From: Panorpa germanica
Lineage: Eukaryota; Arthropoda; Insecta; Mecoptera; Panorpidae
NCBI GenBank assembly: GCA_963678705.1
Contig: OY783203.1
Span: 4,402,001-4,466,000, forward strand
Direction of reading: 5' to 3'
Length of the DNA stretch: 64,000 bases
The notes under the pieces: generated by a model
Told to the model about the DNA's origin: nothing
Seen by the model: only the letters and a program-made list of their open reading frames with translations
The model's database searches: none
Program-made: the position numbers and the translations under genes
Shown here: positions 12,527 through 24,693 of the stretch, in pieces
Position numbering within the stretch: the stretch's first letter is position 1
Layout: each line of letters begins with the position of its first letter

Positions 12527-13210
12527 CAGGGTGTCCCAGAAATCGACGTCAAACCGGAAGTGGGCCATAACAGATATCATAAAAATATTTAAAAAAATCT
12601 AAGTTGAATATTTTAAAAATTATTGGCATGAAAAAAAAATCGAGAAAATCTGCACCCTGTTACAGTCAAATTTACACCCTGTTACAGTTACTACAAATCT
12701 TAATATTTTTTTTAAAAAAATTTGTTATATGATCCTGAATAATGTTTCTATAAACTCTTGCCTAAAATGTAAATGTAAAACCAGCTTGAAAGATATTGAC
12801 ACTTTCTTCCCAACCAAATATTCAAGATAAATTCTTCGCCCAACTTTGAGTGACTGTTCTGAAAAAAAAATGTACTATGCGAGTTTGGCAAGTAACGTTA
12901 GTTAAAAGTTGGCGCATTTAATAAGGATTCCAAAATGGTATGACACTTGCTACAGTATTTCTTAAATTTTGGACAATTTCTTCTTTTGCAAAGTAACCCA
13001 GATTTTAACCAATTTTTTAAAAAAAAAGTTAAAATTTGTAGCAACAGGAGTGAAAAGACTGTCACAGGGTACAGATTTTCTCGTTTTTTTTTTAAATGCC
13101 AATAATTTTTAAAATATTCAACTTAGAATTTTTTTAATATTTTTATGATAACTGTTATGACTTGGCCTATGACCCACTTCCGCCTTGACGACGTTTTCTG
13201 GGACACCCTG
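12527..13210. mobile_element. 684-bp fold-back TIR element with TA flanks
   Basis: The element begins CAGGGTGTCCCAGAAA and ends with the inverse TTTTCTGGGACACCCTG, flanked by TA on both sides (12525-12526 and 13211-13212). The inverted similarity extends inward for about 140 bp per side: TTTAAAATATTCAACTTAGA in the right arm faces TCTAAGTTGAATATTTTAAA in the left. A TA duplication suggests a Tc1/mariner-like mobiliser, though this family assignment is inference. There is no transposase frame. ACACCCTGTTACAGT-type sequence is repeated internally at 12653-12690. Confidence 0.82.
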
Positions 13211-13850
13211 TATATATAATATAGCTATCTCTAACGCAGGCTCATAGACTACAACTTAAGTGCGGTGCAGCAGCACTGCTTATAAATATTCTAAAGTATT
13301 AGAATAGGAAAAACCTTCAGGTTCAATAATATTAAATATATCACAGACTCTATTCTAAGTAAATTTGTTACAGAGCTATTATACGAGTATATAGTATAAA
13401 TCTATATAGGCTAATACCACACAAGGAAAAAAAATCACATGAAATATTTATTTTATTTTTCTACGAAGATTTACCCGCGCAAATTTTAAATCAGCAGAAT
13501 TGACATAAGCGCTAATAGCCTAAGAAAAAGGCGTCTAAAGCAATTTTTCGACATTGTAGTTAATATATAATTTCTTACCTTTTATTAATACAACGCAGTT
13601 AAAAGCAGAAGTATTTTATAACGCAAAAATACTACTAAATCAATTATTATTGTTTTTGTTCACTAATTATTTCACTTGCAAAGGGAATACAGATAAATCA
13701 TGACAATCGACGACAAGTTGACTCACCGATCTCACGTTAAGTAATGTACTAATGAACAAAGTGTTTTAGACTGAACTAATGAACCATATTTTCATTAAAT
13801 AATGATTATCGTTACTAAGAGTTTGGTGATTTACAGCTATTCTGATGTAA

Positions 13851-14135
13851 TACATTTACGCAGCCATAGCGACGAAGAACAACTGTCAACTAATCGTTGT
13901 CACGCATCAGAAGTTATCTGAACAACAGCTAAGATTAGTGACTAGAAAACAAAGATCTAATATTGTGACTGGGGAAAATAATTCCCGTTCCCACACTGCA
14001 CAAAATACTAAACAAAAATTACTAACCAGATTAAAAATAGAATTCCTTAAAATTTCTTGGATTGGCCACATTGTTGGACATAATCGTCCAAATGTTGGAC
14101 ATAAAAAAAGTTTCAATTCGTCCTATGCGTACTAA
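13851..14135 (+). CDS. unassigned open stretch, possible exon
   Basis: An open frame of about 95 codons runs from the stop at 13848 to the stop at 14133-14135. Its composition is hydrophilic and plausible for protein (for example KLSEQQLRLVTRKQRSN, and ISWIGHIVGH near the end). It lacks an ATG near its start, but an acceptor-like TTACGCAG lies at about 13862. I do not recognise the protein. It could be an exon, a decayed gene or a chance frame in AT-rich DNA. Confidence 0.25.
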   Translation, partial: YIYAAIATKNNCQLIVVTHQKLSEQQLRLVTRKQRSNIVTGENNSRSHTAQNTKQKLLTRLKIEFLKISWIGHIVGHNRPNVGHKKSFNSSYAY

Positions 14136-14330
14136 ACGGACGCTTAACTTCTTATTAACATTTTTCATCCAAAAGTTAAAAGGTACACACATGAAAATTC
14201 TTTTATAAACACCGACTTAGGATTGAAACATTTTTGTTTTACAAAAATACTATCTAAATTTTTTTTTAAAACATAAGGAAGGGTTTTATTAGAGTCATGT
14301 TTATGTCCCACTAATCTGTACATTAAAAGT

Positions 14331-14402
14331 ACACTCATGTCTAAATAATGTTAACTTATGAATGAAAATATATAAATGTTAGATGTCGCACCAGTGTGTA
14401 CG
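14331..14402 (+). repeat. solo end of the TIR element at 24142-24693
   Basis: About 70 bases starting GTACACTCATGTCTAAATAA and ending GATGTCGCACCAGTGTGTAC closely match 24620-24693, the right end of that element. Confidence 0.8.
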
Positions 14403-15267
14403 ACACATAAGGTAACGAAAGGGTAGCTACCCTTTTCATTAACTGAATTTCAACAAATAAATAATTATTATATTTTATGGCATTTACATAATCTTATATC
14501 TGAGTTGTAGTGATGCGACTTTATAACACGTAAAATTCAAACAGAGAAAACGTGTTATATTAGAATCTAGTTACGCTTCGCTTCTTCCTACGGAATATAA
14601 TTCAGTTTGTTTTAGCCGCTATTCACGCTTTTTAATCATCTCATAAAAAATAACAAAACTAAAAAAAACAATAATACTTTTTGTATTTTAAATGTATGAG
14701 TTAATAATGGAAGATCCTCTTACAGAACCGCACTAAGATGGAACAAAAGATCAATAAAGATTGATGATAAAAATTATTTTTTTGATAATTTTTCCATTTC
14801 ATTACCACACATTACTCGTAATTTTGATTCAGTAACAAAAAAGATCTTTCTATCTATCATAATTGAGTTACGTCACTGAACATACTGCCACCTACAGAGA
14901 CAGACTATTGTTACTCCATTATAAATAGAAACATGTTATTAATTTACTAATTATTGCGCATTTAATTACCACAGCACTAAATTAATTCAACCTATATTTT
15001 AGTTACAATTAGCGTTTTACTGTTTTGTGAAATACCAGTATCCCAGACGTTAGGATTTCAAATTAATTACACGATAATTACGTGCTACCTTTGTAAGTTA
15101 TATTGAAATCTCCATTGCGAAATATGAATTTAGATTTAAACCGTATATAAAGCTGTGCGACATATCAAGCGTGCTTACTAGTAGATATTTCATAATTAAG
15201 TAGCGTAAACTATACCTATTATCGATAGAAAACAAACTATTAATATATACACATCACATATGTATAC

Positions 15268-15904
15268 TTAAGGAGGGGGTAAGGTTTCAACTTTTAATTT
15301 TTTTTTATTTATTTATATTATTGTCCAACATATAAAGTTTATTGTGTGAAAATTTGAAGTCGATTGGAGTAAATTTTTTAAAAGCGGTTTCTCACACAGC
15401 TTTTTCAGAGTCGGTGCCCTCTCTAGCTCAAAATCTACTAGACCGATTCTTTTGAAATTTTGCACGCTCTTTCTTTACATAAATGCCGGGGTAATGCTGT
15501 CGAGTTTTTTTTTTTTTTTAATTTTAACGTATTTTAATAAGTTTCATAAGTTTCTGATTTTTTTCATGAAAAATCGGTATTTTGACTTTAAGTGCTGTAA
15601 AACTCGACAACGTTACCTGCAAATACTTATTAACTAATGAAATCATTTTGGTTTATTAATTTCCGAAAACCCAATGATGAGTTATGATTGGCACCGCAAT
15701 GTTACTTTTGTGTGTGACGTCTGCGGAGATTCGCTGTCAATGCCTCATTTCTTGATATTTATTTATGAAAATTTCACAAAGGATTCTTCAAATGTTATTT
15801 TATCAAGTAGTAATTATAGAAATAATTATATATTAACTGTGTCGTCAAAAAACATTATCGAAAATATGTTCTTTTTTATTGTTTTGACCTTACTCCCCCC
15901 TTAA
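15268..15904. mobile_element. piggyBac-like MITE, TTAA flanks (copy 1)
   Basis: TTAA flanks both ends (15268-15271 and 15901-15904). Inside, the termini are GGAGGGGGTAAGG and the inverse CCTTACTCCCCCC. The body is largely non-coding and is repeated in inverted orientation at 20391-20892. A TTAA duplication with G-rich termini is the hallmark of piggyBac-group elements. Confidence 0.82.
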
Positions 15905-17303
15905 ACCAAGCTGGACTTTACGATTACAACTTTGAGAATATAACACTGTACCAATTTTATCATATATATTTACAGTTGTACACTGATTTTACGTTAGTTT
16001 TTATTTTTTTTACTATTTAATTTTTGTTGTTAGTTAAACCGTTTCATCTTAAAAATATTTTAGCATGATCAATTAAATTTATTTCAGTTGACATCTTTTA
16101 AACATATCTTAAATAAATAGTCTTTCCTTTTTATTTTACTACAGCAAGCTAAAGGGGAAATCCTTTCAAGATGTTGTTAGCGGTAATACTCTCAGATATA
16201 AAACAAAATTATATCGATTAAGATTTTGTTATATAATAGAAAAGGAGATTATGTTTGAACAATATAATTTAATATTTAGAGAATAAAAGTCTTTCTATAT
16301 ATTTTTCTAAACAAAAAATAAACTGTTGTATATTATATATAATATGTAGCAGGTATACTATTAAATATACATAAGATTACATACGATAGAACAAACTAAT
16401 TGAATTAAAATATTGATACATAGAAAAACCATTTTATTTGGTAAATAGAATCTATGTTTGATTTATCTGTTGAATGTATTAGTATGACAAATAGTGATTA
16501 CATAGATCAAATAAATATATTTACCCAGTGAAAACCATTGTCAATTTAAACATTGTACAATTTACAATATATAAATTCGTGGATTTGTTGATTGAAGGAA
16601 AACGATTTTTTTTTTAGAATTTCAACATCAAGGTCATGTTCGCCTGAAGTTATTTTATTTTGTTTAAATTTTAATATCAGTTAGGAATATGTTAGTCTTT
16701 GTTATGTATCGTCATCTGTTCAATGTACGACTATATGAAAATGATTTGAAGTAAATAAAGTAGATTTTTTAACATTTAAATTATTTTAATTTAACAATTA
16801 AATGACTCTTGAAAAAATGTAAAATGAAAACTTCTTAGACGTTATTGAGGTTAAAAAGAACTATGATACTAAATCAAAAACTTGCTTATATTCAAATAAA
16901 ATAAATTTCATTTTAATTTTTACATTCAAAATTTTACTTTTTAAGTAAGAAAAGAAAATTAACAGTAAGTGAAATTTGAATAATGATTATATAAATTTTA
17001 ATTAAAAATGCATACAGAAAAACGCATAATAATAAAAGTGTATTTTTTAATGAACATACGTTAATATGAATGCATGCAGTCAGTACGTGGTAAGACAATA
17101 GCAGTAGCGTAGGACCAACAATGTGAGATCTAAGTTTATTGTTATCTAAACAATATCGTTAACGGCCAAAAGTGTTGCCAGAGGTAGGTTTGGTCAGTAA
17201 ACTTTATTCTGAAAATTACTGAAAAGTTATACATCTGGCAGCACTATTTTTAACTTAATGATAACGTTTATCGTTAAAACAGTTAGAATATTGAAACAGT
17301 TAG

Positions 17304-17540
17304 AGGAATGTGACTTAGCGGCCTATTTTGTAACTGATTTTTCAAAGCCCTATAATTTACAAATTAGGCTACTTATGCAGGTTTCAAGGTATGGGATCCA
17401 TTTTGATCTTTATTTAAGTTCTTCTGATAGTTTTGTGTAAACTTACATACTTAAATACAGGTCTTTGAAAAATCGTCAGAAGTTAACAGACGTCAGGTAA
17501 GCAGTTACAAAATAGGCCCCTTAAGTGAGCCGCGATGTTG
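17304..17540. mobile_element. short inverted-repeat element
   Basis: GGCCTATTTTGTAACTG at 17322-17338 faces CAGTTACAAAATAGGCC near 17501-17517, with looser inverted similarity outside. The interior is non-coding. Target duplication was not identified. Confidence 0.6.
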
Positions 17541-18369
17541 GATCTTCAATGCGTCGGCGTCGAATTTCGAATGCAGGATACTAGATATTTACTATAGTTG
17601 TTAAAAATGAAACTTATAACTCTAACTGAACCTCAAATACAAAGAGAAAAAAGAAATAAAAAGAAGGACGACCCAGTTGTCGATATTAATGCTTAACGTT
17701 AGACTACTGTGTTTTCGAGTTTTATTTTTTTAATATTTATTTGAGTGCATCAACTTTCAACAGTTATTAGCAATTAAAACAATATATACATTTATAAACC
17801 TTTACAAAACATAATTTACAACTTATAGACACGAGTATGGGTACTTAAAATAACGAGATTCATAAGCTATCTCGCAAAATCAATTGTATCTCGTAAGTTC
17901 TTCAGCTCTGAACTCGAAATAAATTGTATCTAATCACAATTGTCCGACTGAAACCAAGCACTAGATGCTTCCTTGTATATTAGTTAATCCGAGCCTGTCA
18001 AGATCTCTTTGTCTTCGTGCAGACCATCTGCAGTATTGGACAGTACACCACTGGGTACTAGCATGCGGAATGTATGGCAATTTAGATTAAAATAAAATAA
18101 TAGCCCCAAAGGTCGCATACCTTGTTTGTTTCACACATTTAAGTATAGTCTTGAACAAGTATTTCTCACTTCCCAGTCTCACGGTGACTTCACTTAAGAC
18201 GATAAATAGAAGTAAAATAAGTGAATTGTTTTATGTGTAGTTAGATGTATAGCCCATTGTAATTATGCGTCAAATAAAATCAACCAGCACTATTCAAATT
18301 AAAGTTATATAAGAAAATTACCTTAAATTCATTTTTCAAATTTTAATTTTTAAAAAATGTTAGCATTGA

Positions 18370-18610
18370 ACACCGTAATACACATGCCAAATTTCAACTT
18401 TCTATCTTTTACGAATTAAAAGTTATAGAGGAAAAAGTAAAAATTTTTTTAGTTTTTTCAAAATTACGGGTTTCCTGGAAATTCAGGGAAAATTCCGAGA
18501 ACGCCAAAAGTCTTATAATTTTCTTTTCTACAAAATAAAATTTTTTCAAAAAGATGCATGGAGCCGTTTTCGAGCCACCATTCAAATCGCTGGAGCATAT
18601 AAACATATAC
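18370..18610 (-). repeat. dispersed element related to 21420-21800
   Basis: AAATCGCTGGAGCATATAAAC at about 18585-18605 is the inverse of the start of the 21420 element (TTTATATGCTCCAGCGATTT), and similarity continues in scattered blocks. Confidence 0.65.
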
Positions 18611-18651
18611 ATATACACTTGGAACATTATAATATAGTAAGATATAACTCT

Positions 18652-18724
18652 GATCCCTGGATCGAACCCAAAGACACAGCAGTCACAATCACGCATCGTT
18701 GCTCTCGCCCATTGTGTCGTCTGC
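18652..18724 (-). repeat. tRNA-derived SINE, head fragment
   Basis: On the minus strand it reads from GACGACACAA through a box-A-like region to TGTGTCTTTGGGTTCGATCC, which contains a good pol III B box. The non-tRNA body is missing. Confidence 0.75.
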
Positions 18725-18935
18725 AATACGAGTATGTACTATAATAGCAACATATATGGTACGTAGTATGAATAATTAAATATCCGACAAAACATAGATC
18801 AATTATCACAAAAACAGCGACCACAACAGACCACAAAGTCTATTGACACTCGGAGTTGGTTCAACAAGTTCAATAGAATGTTTATTTACATTACATGTGT
18901 AAAAAAGTACACTGTAAAAAAAATTATATTCATTT

Positions 18936-19011
18936 TCACCTTGATAAAATAAGAGCTGAAATCAACATTGTGAGAAGTAAAGCTGCAAATATGACCTGAT
19001 GTTCTACATCG
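18936..19011 (-). CDS. candidate terminal exon encoding a hydrophobic C-terminus
   Basis: On the minus strand an acceptor (TTTAATAG) precedes an open frame for about 24 residues, DVEHQVIFAALLLTMLISAL and four more, then TGA at 18936-18938. About 45 bases past the stop a TGTAAATAAACA stretch supplies an AATAAA poly(A) signal (near 18885). A charged start followed by a hydrophobic run suggests a C-terminal membrane anchor. Upstream exons would lie above 19011, and I could not assign any. The pyrimidine tract is weak, so the exon is a candidate. Confidence 0.45.
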
Positions 19012-20390
19012 CTATTAAACTTACATAAACTAGCCCTATTTTCTCATATCTTGACACATATTGCAGAGACCCTCTTATTTTCTTTTTTGGTCTTGTTGTT
19101 ATTTCGTTTTTAAAAATGATTCACACATTTGAAAAAAAAAATATTTTTTTAGTCATAATTTTATTAATAACAACAAATTCGAATTTGATTTTATCAAAAA
19201 TATCAAAAACATCGAAAACATCAATGAATCATAAATAAAATATATTATGACTACATCGCACTATACATCAAGGCCTGTTTTAACTAATTTATGTGGAAGT
19301 TTTAGTAACAAACTTATCTAAGATCTCTTAATTCAAAATCAAGGTTCTTGTGATATAATCAGAACACAAATAAATTACCTAAAGTTATTTTATGTATACA
19401 TATATTCGTTCCCGGGATGAAAAAACAAGAATAGTTATAATCATATATAGTCTATACAATTAAGTATATGTTTATATGGTTGAGTATATACTCGAATATA
19501 TATATAAGAGAGTCGTTTGAGAAGTTTCGGGCCTCACATAATGATGACAGTAATATGTTGAAAACGTTAATTTAAGTTTGACGTTTCAAATCAATAAGTT
19601 GTTTGGTATATATTTAGTAAACACTGAAGTTTTATAAATTAAAAATAGTAAAACTGTATTTAATACATTTCAAATAGTTTTATAGACAAAAGATATTGAA
19701 TCTATGTCATACTTAAGATGTAGTTTGTGAATTATCTTTTTTCTTTCTTTCTTTACTTTCACTGCGCGAAATATACCCATACACGCATATTTAGTCATAT
19801 GGCTTTAGTCATTACCAGATTAAGTACAACAGTTTGTTAGAAATTCTTGAAGTTTACTTGCTCGCAGAACACAACGTGGTGAGAACACAACGGAATACTA
19901 AGACTCGCGTTCTCTGTCAATAACCGTTCGTCAATCTTTTCTTTCAGTCTTACTATGTAATACGTTTACGAAAAGAAGTGGGATTCAACATGTGTAAAAA
20001 CAATAATAGGGACAAAAACTTGTTACGTAAATTTCTGTTTAGTATGTAATAAGACCCGGAGGCATTAAAAATCCTTATTTTTGTGAAATATGCAATTAAA
20101 AAAATTAAAAATTAGCATATATTTTGCACAAAAAAAAATTTAAAGCAACGTTGAGCATAGTTAAATATTGTGACGTAACGTACAGATACAAACAAAATAA
20201 TGCTTAAAAAATATATATTTCTTCAAATGATGTCACAAGGGTAATGTGTGACAAGATGGAGTCGGGAGGTTAACAACCATGTAATTTGGGTGACTTAATT
20301 TATGAGTGACCTTATATTAAATAAAGACACTACAAATTAAGAACAAGGTGTGTAAAAAGGATTTCTTGATTAACTATTCTTTAAGGGGAA

Positions 20391-20892
20391 GTAAGGTCAA
20401 AACGATAAAAAAACCATATTTTTAATAATGTGTTTTGACGACACATTAATATACAATTACTTCTCTAATTACTACATGATAAAATGACATTTGAAGAATA
20501 CTTTGTGAAATTTTCATAAATAAATGTCATGAAATGAGGCATTGACAGCGAATCTCCGCAGACGTCACAAATTAAAGTAACATTGTGGTGCCACTCATAA
20601 CTCATCACTGGATTTCCTGAAATCGGAAAACCAAAATGATTTCATTAGTTGATAAGTTTCTAAGTAACACTGATTTTGAGGTAGAGAGGTCACCGACTCT
20701 GAAAAAGCTATATGTCAGAAACCACATTTAAAAGTTTCAAAGTAACACGAAAGCAGAAGATGAATACTTAAAACTCTATATCTCCGACAGTTTTACTCTA
20801 ATCGATTTCAAATTTTTACACAATAAACTTAATATGTTGTACAATAATATAAATAAATTTAAAAAAAAGCTCTTAGCTCCCCACCCCCTTTA
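20391..20892. mobile_element. piggyBac-like MITE (copy 2, inverted relative to copy 1)
   Basis: TTAA at 20391-20394 is followed by GGGGAAGTAAGGTCAAAAC, matching the inverse of the right end of the 15268 copy (GTTTTGACCTTACTCCCCCC). Internal blocks such as CAGCGAATCTCCGCAGACGT correspond in inverse to 15718-15740. The right terminus (CTCCCCACCCCC) is degraded and its TTAA is lost. Confidence 0.78.
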
Positions 20893-21419
20893 TTTCCATC
20901 CATTTTTCGACAAATTACAATAAATTCAATAAAAAAAACATCAGATGTACATCAGAACGTATGTCTCGCTACGCGTCTACCGCGTCAATACCACTACATA
21001 TGAATCATGACGTAGTTTCTTTGTTGACAATAGATTCTGAAAGTATTCAGCATCATCGGCTTTAATCATTATGGTTTATTAAGCCGACAACGACGAGAAA
21101 ATAATTTTTCTTCTTTCTTATCTTTATTCATCATTTATTAAATATACTGTTGAGTAAATCTGATAAAAGAAATGAAGTTATGATTTGCTTAATTAAAATA
21201 TCCCACAATTTAATTATTTCATTAATTAGTTATTATGTAAGTTATACTAATTATTATTTAAATGTTCATTTAATAGCATAATAAACAAAGCAGATATAGT
21301 GTCTACGAACACTGTAAAATGTAAAATGTAGATGTACAGGGATGGAGAACATGTCATACGAGTAATCCTATATTATAATGTTTAAAGTAATATAAATATA
21401 TACTTATATTTATATGTTT

Positions 21420-21800
21420 ATTTGTTTATATGCTCCAGCGATTTGCGTGGTGGTTTTGAAAATTAGAAATTGGAAAAGGGGGCGTTGAGAATATTAGGGG
21501 GCCGGTAGGAAACTTTGGAGAACACTTAAATTTTGGATTAATTAATAATGAAATTCAAAATTCTAAAATTTTATTTGGGGACACGGGTGCAGTTTTTGCC
21601 GAGGTCTATAATTGGGCTAGAAAGTTGAAATTTTATTTATGGGCTAACTTTGGTATCTAATTTACAAATCTAAAAAAAAATTTTTTTTATGTATTTACAT
21701 TAATGTAGATCCTATTAAGTTTATTGTGTGAAAATTTGAAGTCGATTGGACAATTGATAAAATCAACAACAGCGAAGTTTATGAGTCCCCCTCCCCCCTT
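21420..21800 (+). repeat. dispersed element related to the 15268/20391 and 18370 repeats
   Basis: It shares AAGTTTATTGTGTGAAAATT with copy 1 at about 15336, and TATGCTCCAGCGATTT with the inverse of 18370-18610. It appears to be a related or mosaic non-autonomous element. Confidence 0.6.
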
Positions 21801-22205
21801 CCTGTTACGTCTTGTCACACTTTAAATAATCCCCAAGGCGTGTGAAATAATCATTGTATGACCCATACCTTTAAATCGGTATGTTCACTTTCCTAATTTC
21901 GGCAAAATAAATGACTGTGTAAAAATGTATATAAAAAACCTATTCTGTTTGTTCGACACTCAATACCTATACTGTATATAAAAGTTATATCACCTCTTTA
22001 TTAAGGTTAACTAGCTAATAAAAAGAATCAGACCAAAAAATCACAGTTACGTGACAGCCTATCCCGCATTAAAACAATTCAGTAACGTAAGAGAAAGAAA
22101 GAAAACAACATATCGTTGTTGGTACGAAACAAAACATTCCAGAAATACACATTTTTGTTACAAGAGTGAATTTAAATACTGCTTTGTATTATTGGACCAA
22201 CATCC

Positions 22206-22457
22206 CAGAGCCCCCAGACATACGTTGTTTTATGAAATCTGAAATTTTGAGAGTAAAGAACCCCTCTCGTGGGCCCTAACTTCCGCCAGGCCTTAAAGCT
22301 CTTAAAACTACGGTAATGTCAAGGTAAGATACTAAAAATTTAGACGTTAGGGTCCCGCTTACAAGCTAGCGAGTACGCATACGTTCTTAACTACACATTA
22401 CACTATTTATTATCAAAATTTGAGCTTTGCTAAAAGGACACAGATCTGGGGGCTCTG
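22206..22457. mobile_element. short TIR element, 252 bp
   Basis: CAGAGCCCCCAGAC at the left faces TCTGGGGGCTCTG at the right. The centre is non-coding (CTAACTTCCGCCAGG). I see no matching target duplication, so it is probably old. Confidence 0.6.
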
Positions 22458-23236
22458 CGATCTTACTCTATATGTAGTACTAACTACAATAATAATATTT
22501 GTAATTACCGGCGTGGCTCGAAGATAACGAACTGAAGTAATTACGGCCTGAGTCATCGATATAACTAGCGTTTAATATTTGCATTATGCGCGTCATCTGG
22601 TTGCAAATATAACAAGCATTCCAACTACGTGCCAAGACGATTAATCGATCTACAATTTTGTGATACAACATTATTTGTACTCAATAGATTCGTAGTAATA
22701 TTCGTAGAAATTTATATATTGAAAAAAATTGATTTTGTAGTAAATACAAGAGAAATATTGTTACTAACTACTGCAAAGCGTATGAGAACACACGAGAAGA
22801 AAAAACCAATCGAATTATTAAAAACTGCCAAAGTATTGGAGGGTTTACTATATGGTCCTAGAATAGACGAATCGGTAAAGTGCTTTAAAAACTTAGAACG
22901 CGTTATTCGAAAAACTGTGTTTTTAAAGTCGGTGAGAAAGATTTCTCAGAAACGACTGAACCGATCAGTCACAAATTTTTACACAAGCTTTATAAATATA
23001 TTTTTTAGTAATTCATCAAAGGTTTTTACTTGCCGATAAATATTTTCCAAATTATAAACAATTTAAGGCTAAAATTTTCATCAAAAATCAAATTTCTTTT
23101 TGAAGGTTATACTTTTTGTTGCAAAATTTACAATTGTTGTATTTAAATATTTTACTTATTCTCTCGATTAAATACTAGATTATACTTTAAATTAACAAAA
23201 TCTTTTTTATTTTAAATGATCACTGTAAAACGCCTT

Positions 23237-23304
23237 ATAGGAGATTGTCGCTGATTGGACTTAGCATCGAAAAAGTCATCGACGTTAATTAATTAAATAA
23301 AAAG
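23237..23304 (+). repeat. SINE 3' tail fragment
   Basis: A GTCGCTGATTGGACTTAGCATCG-like block followed by GACGTTAATTAATTAAATAA matches the 3' end shared by the SINE copies at 52233-52310 and 60361-60515. Confidence 0.7.
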
Positions 23305-24141
23305 AATTCATAACGTTTGCACTTAATATCCGACTATACTTTTGCCTAAGATTGTCATTAGTGAACTTAATAATAATAATATAAAATACATTAAACTACA
23401 TTAAAATTTAAGCGATTTGAATATAAGTATGGATCAAAAGAAACGGATAAGAATAAATGGGACACTTACCCCGACCTCTTGAGTGTCCTATTTGACACTT
23501 AATAGAACGTAATATTACACTTTATAATATTTTATTTCAATCCAAAAAGAATCGCGACGAGTAAACACTATTATTTATTTTTCTTAAATATCGAAGCTTT
23601 TTGTTATTTTATTTTGTAGGTAGATTTAAACAAGTCGAAGAATATTAATAATATTCACTAACCATAATGTTGCTTCCTTATAATCTTAAAATGAAAGAAC
23701 ATTTAATGCAAAACTTCAACTTGTAAAGACACTGTCTGCTCCGTTACTTTGTCACTGTGATGTGCTTCCTTGGAGGTTCAATAAATAATAGACTCATTCA
23801 TTGGTGATTAAAAAAGTCAGCTTTGATATCTATTTAAATTTGATTTTAAATATTTAAACAATTAATGTTTACATAAAGATAATATGATAACAAATATACA
23901 TAATTAAATTCCTGTTATAAATATATGCTCGTATGTTGTAGTAAAGAAACGACATTGTTTCTTGTATACTAAACCAAACTACAATATTTAATATTGGAAC
24001 ATTACTATATTCGTATATAGTCATCATGCGATAATTCATTCATTCATTTATTTATATTCACTACTTGAATTCCAATAAAACATAATATAAAATTCCTTAT
24101 CACTCAACAACTACTATAATACGAGTATAATATAATGCCAC

Positions 24142-24693
24142 GTACATATTGGTGCGACATCCAACATTTATTGTAAGAAGTTGTATAACACGTCCACACT
24201 GGTGTGACTTTTTTATATGTATTATGAATTCATATCACGGTATGGTGGTCACATGATGAACAGAGATAATATTTTGTTTATTTAATTATTTTTGATATTC
24301 GATATGGAATCTTGTCATGTCGGAATGATCAGTACTATGTGCGATAATGAAGATGTTCTGTTGGCAGCGGCTGCTTTTGTGATAATATGTACAACTAGAG
24401 GTACAAGATTAAACTAAACATAACTAAAACAAACGTCAACATACTGAAAACCTACTCGACCTATTTGTTCGAGATCACATTCAAAATCGCATTGCTTTGT
24501 TATTTATCGCGGAGGATTTGAAACAATTCTGTTTAATAAAAATACTCCGTAGTGTTTTAAAGATTAACATAAGTAAGGTTTTTAGGTTTTACTCTATACG
24601 TTAAAACTACAACACATTTAGTACACTCATGTCTAAATAACGTCAACTTATGAATGAAAATATATAAATGTTGGATGTCGCACCAATGTGTAC
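24142..24693. mobile_element. 552-bp TIR element with transposase-like fragment
   Basis: GTACATATTGGTGCGACATC at the left faces, on the other strand, GTACACATTGGTGCGACATC at the right, with inverted identity continuing through CAACATTTAT (about 29 bp). A second TIR-like block, GTCCACACTGGTGTGAC, follows at about 24191-24209. Between the ends lies the HARBI1-like frame at 24304. A PIF/Harbinger relationship is inferred from that frame only. Confidence 0.65.
24304..24417 (+). pseudogene. HARBI1-like transposase N-terminal fragment
   Basis: An ATG-initiated frame of 37 codons includes CDNEDVLLAAAAFVIICTTR. Stretches of the form acidic-LL-AAA-VII followed by basic residues are common at the start of insect PIF/Harbinger (HARBI1) proteins. 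The frame stops soon after, and none of the nuclease domain is present. It lies inside the TIR element 24142-24693, consistent with an internally deleted Harbinger-type copy. The family call rests on one short motif. Confidence 0.4.

Noticed and set aside
15674..15904. Frame with a CDVCGD motif resembling a zinc finger
   Set aside because: It lies within the TTAA MITE, ends at the element terminus and has no second metal-binding half. The inverted copy at 20391 does not keep the frame.
22629..23039. 136-codon frame on the plus strand
   Set aside because: The translated sequence is low-complexity and basic-hydrophobic, with text typical of non-coding transposable-element interiors (ACGACTGAACCGATC). 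No domain or promoter was seen.
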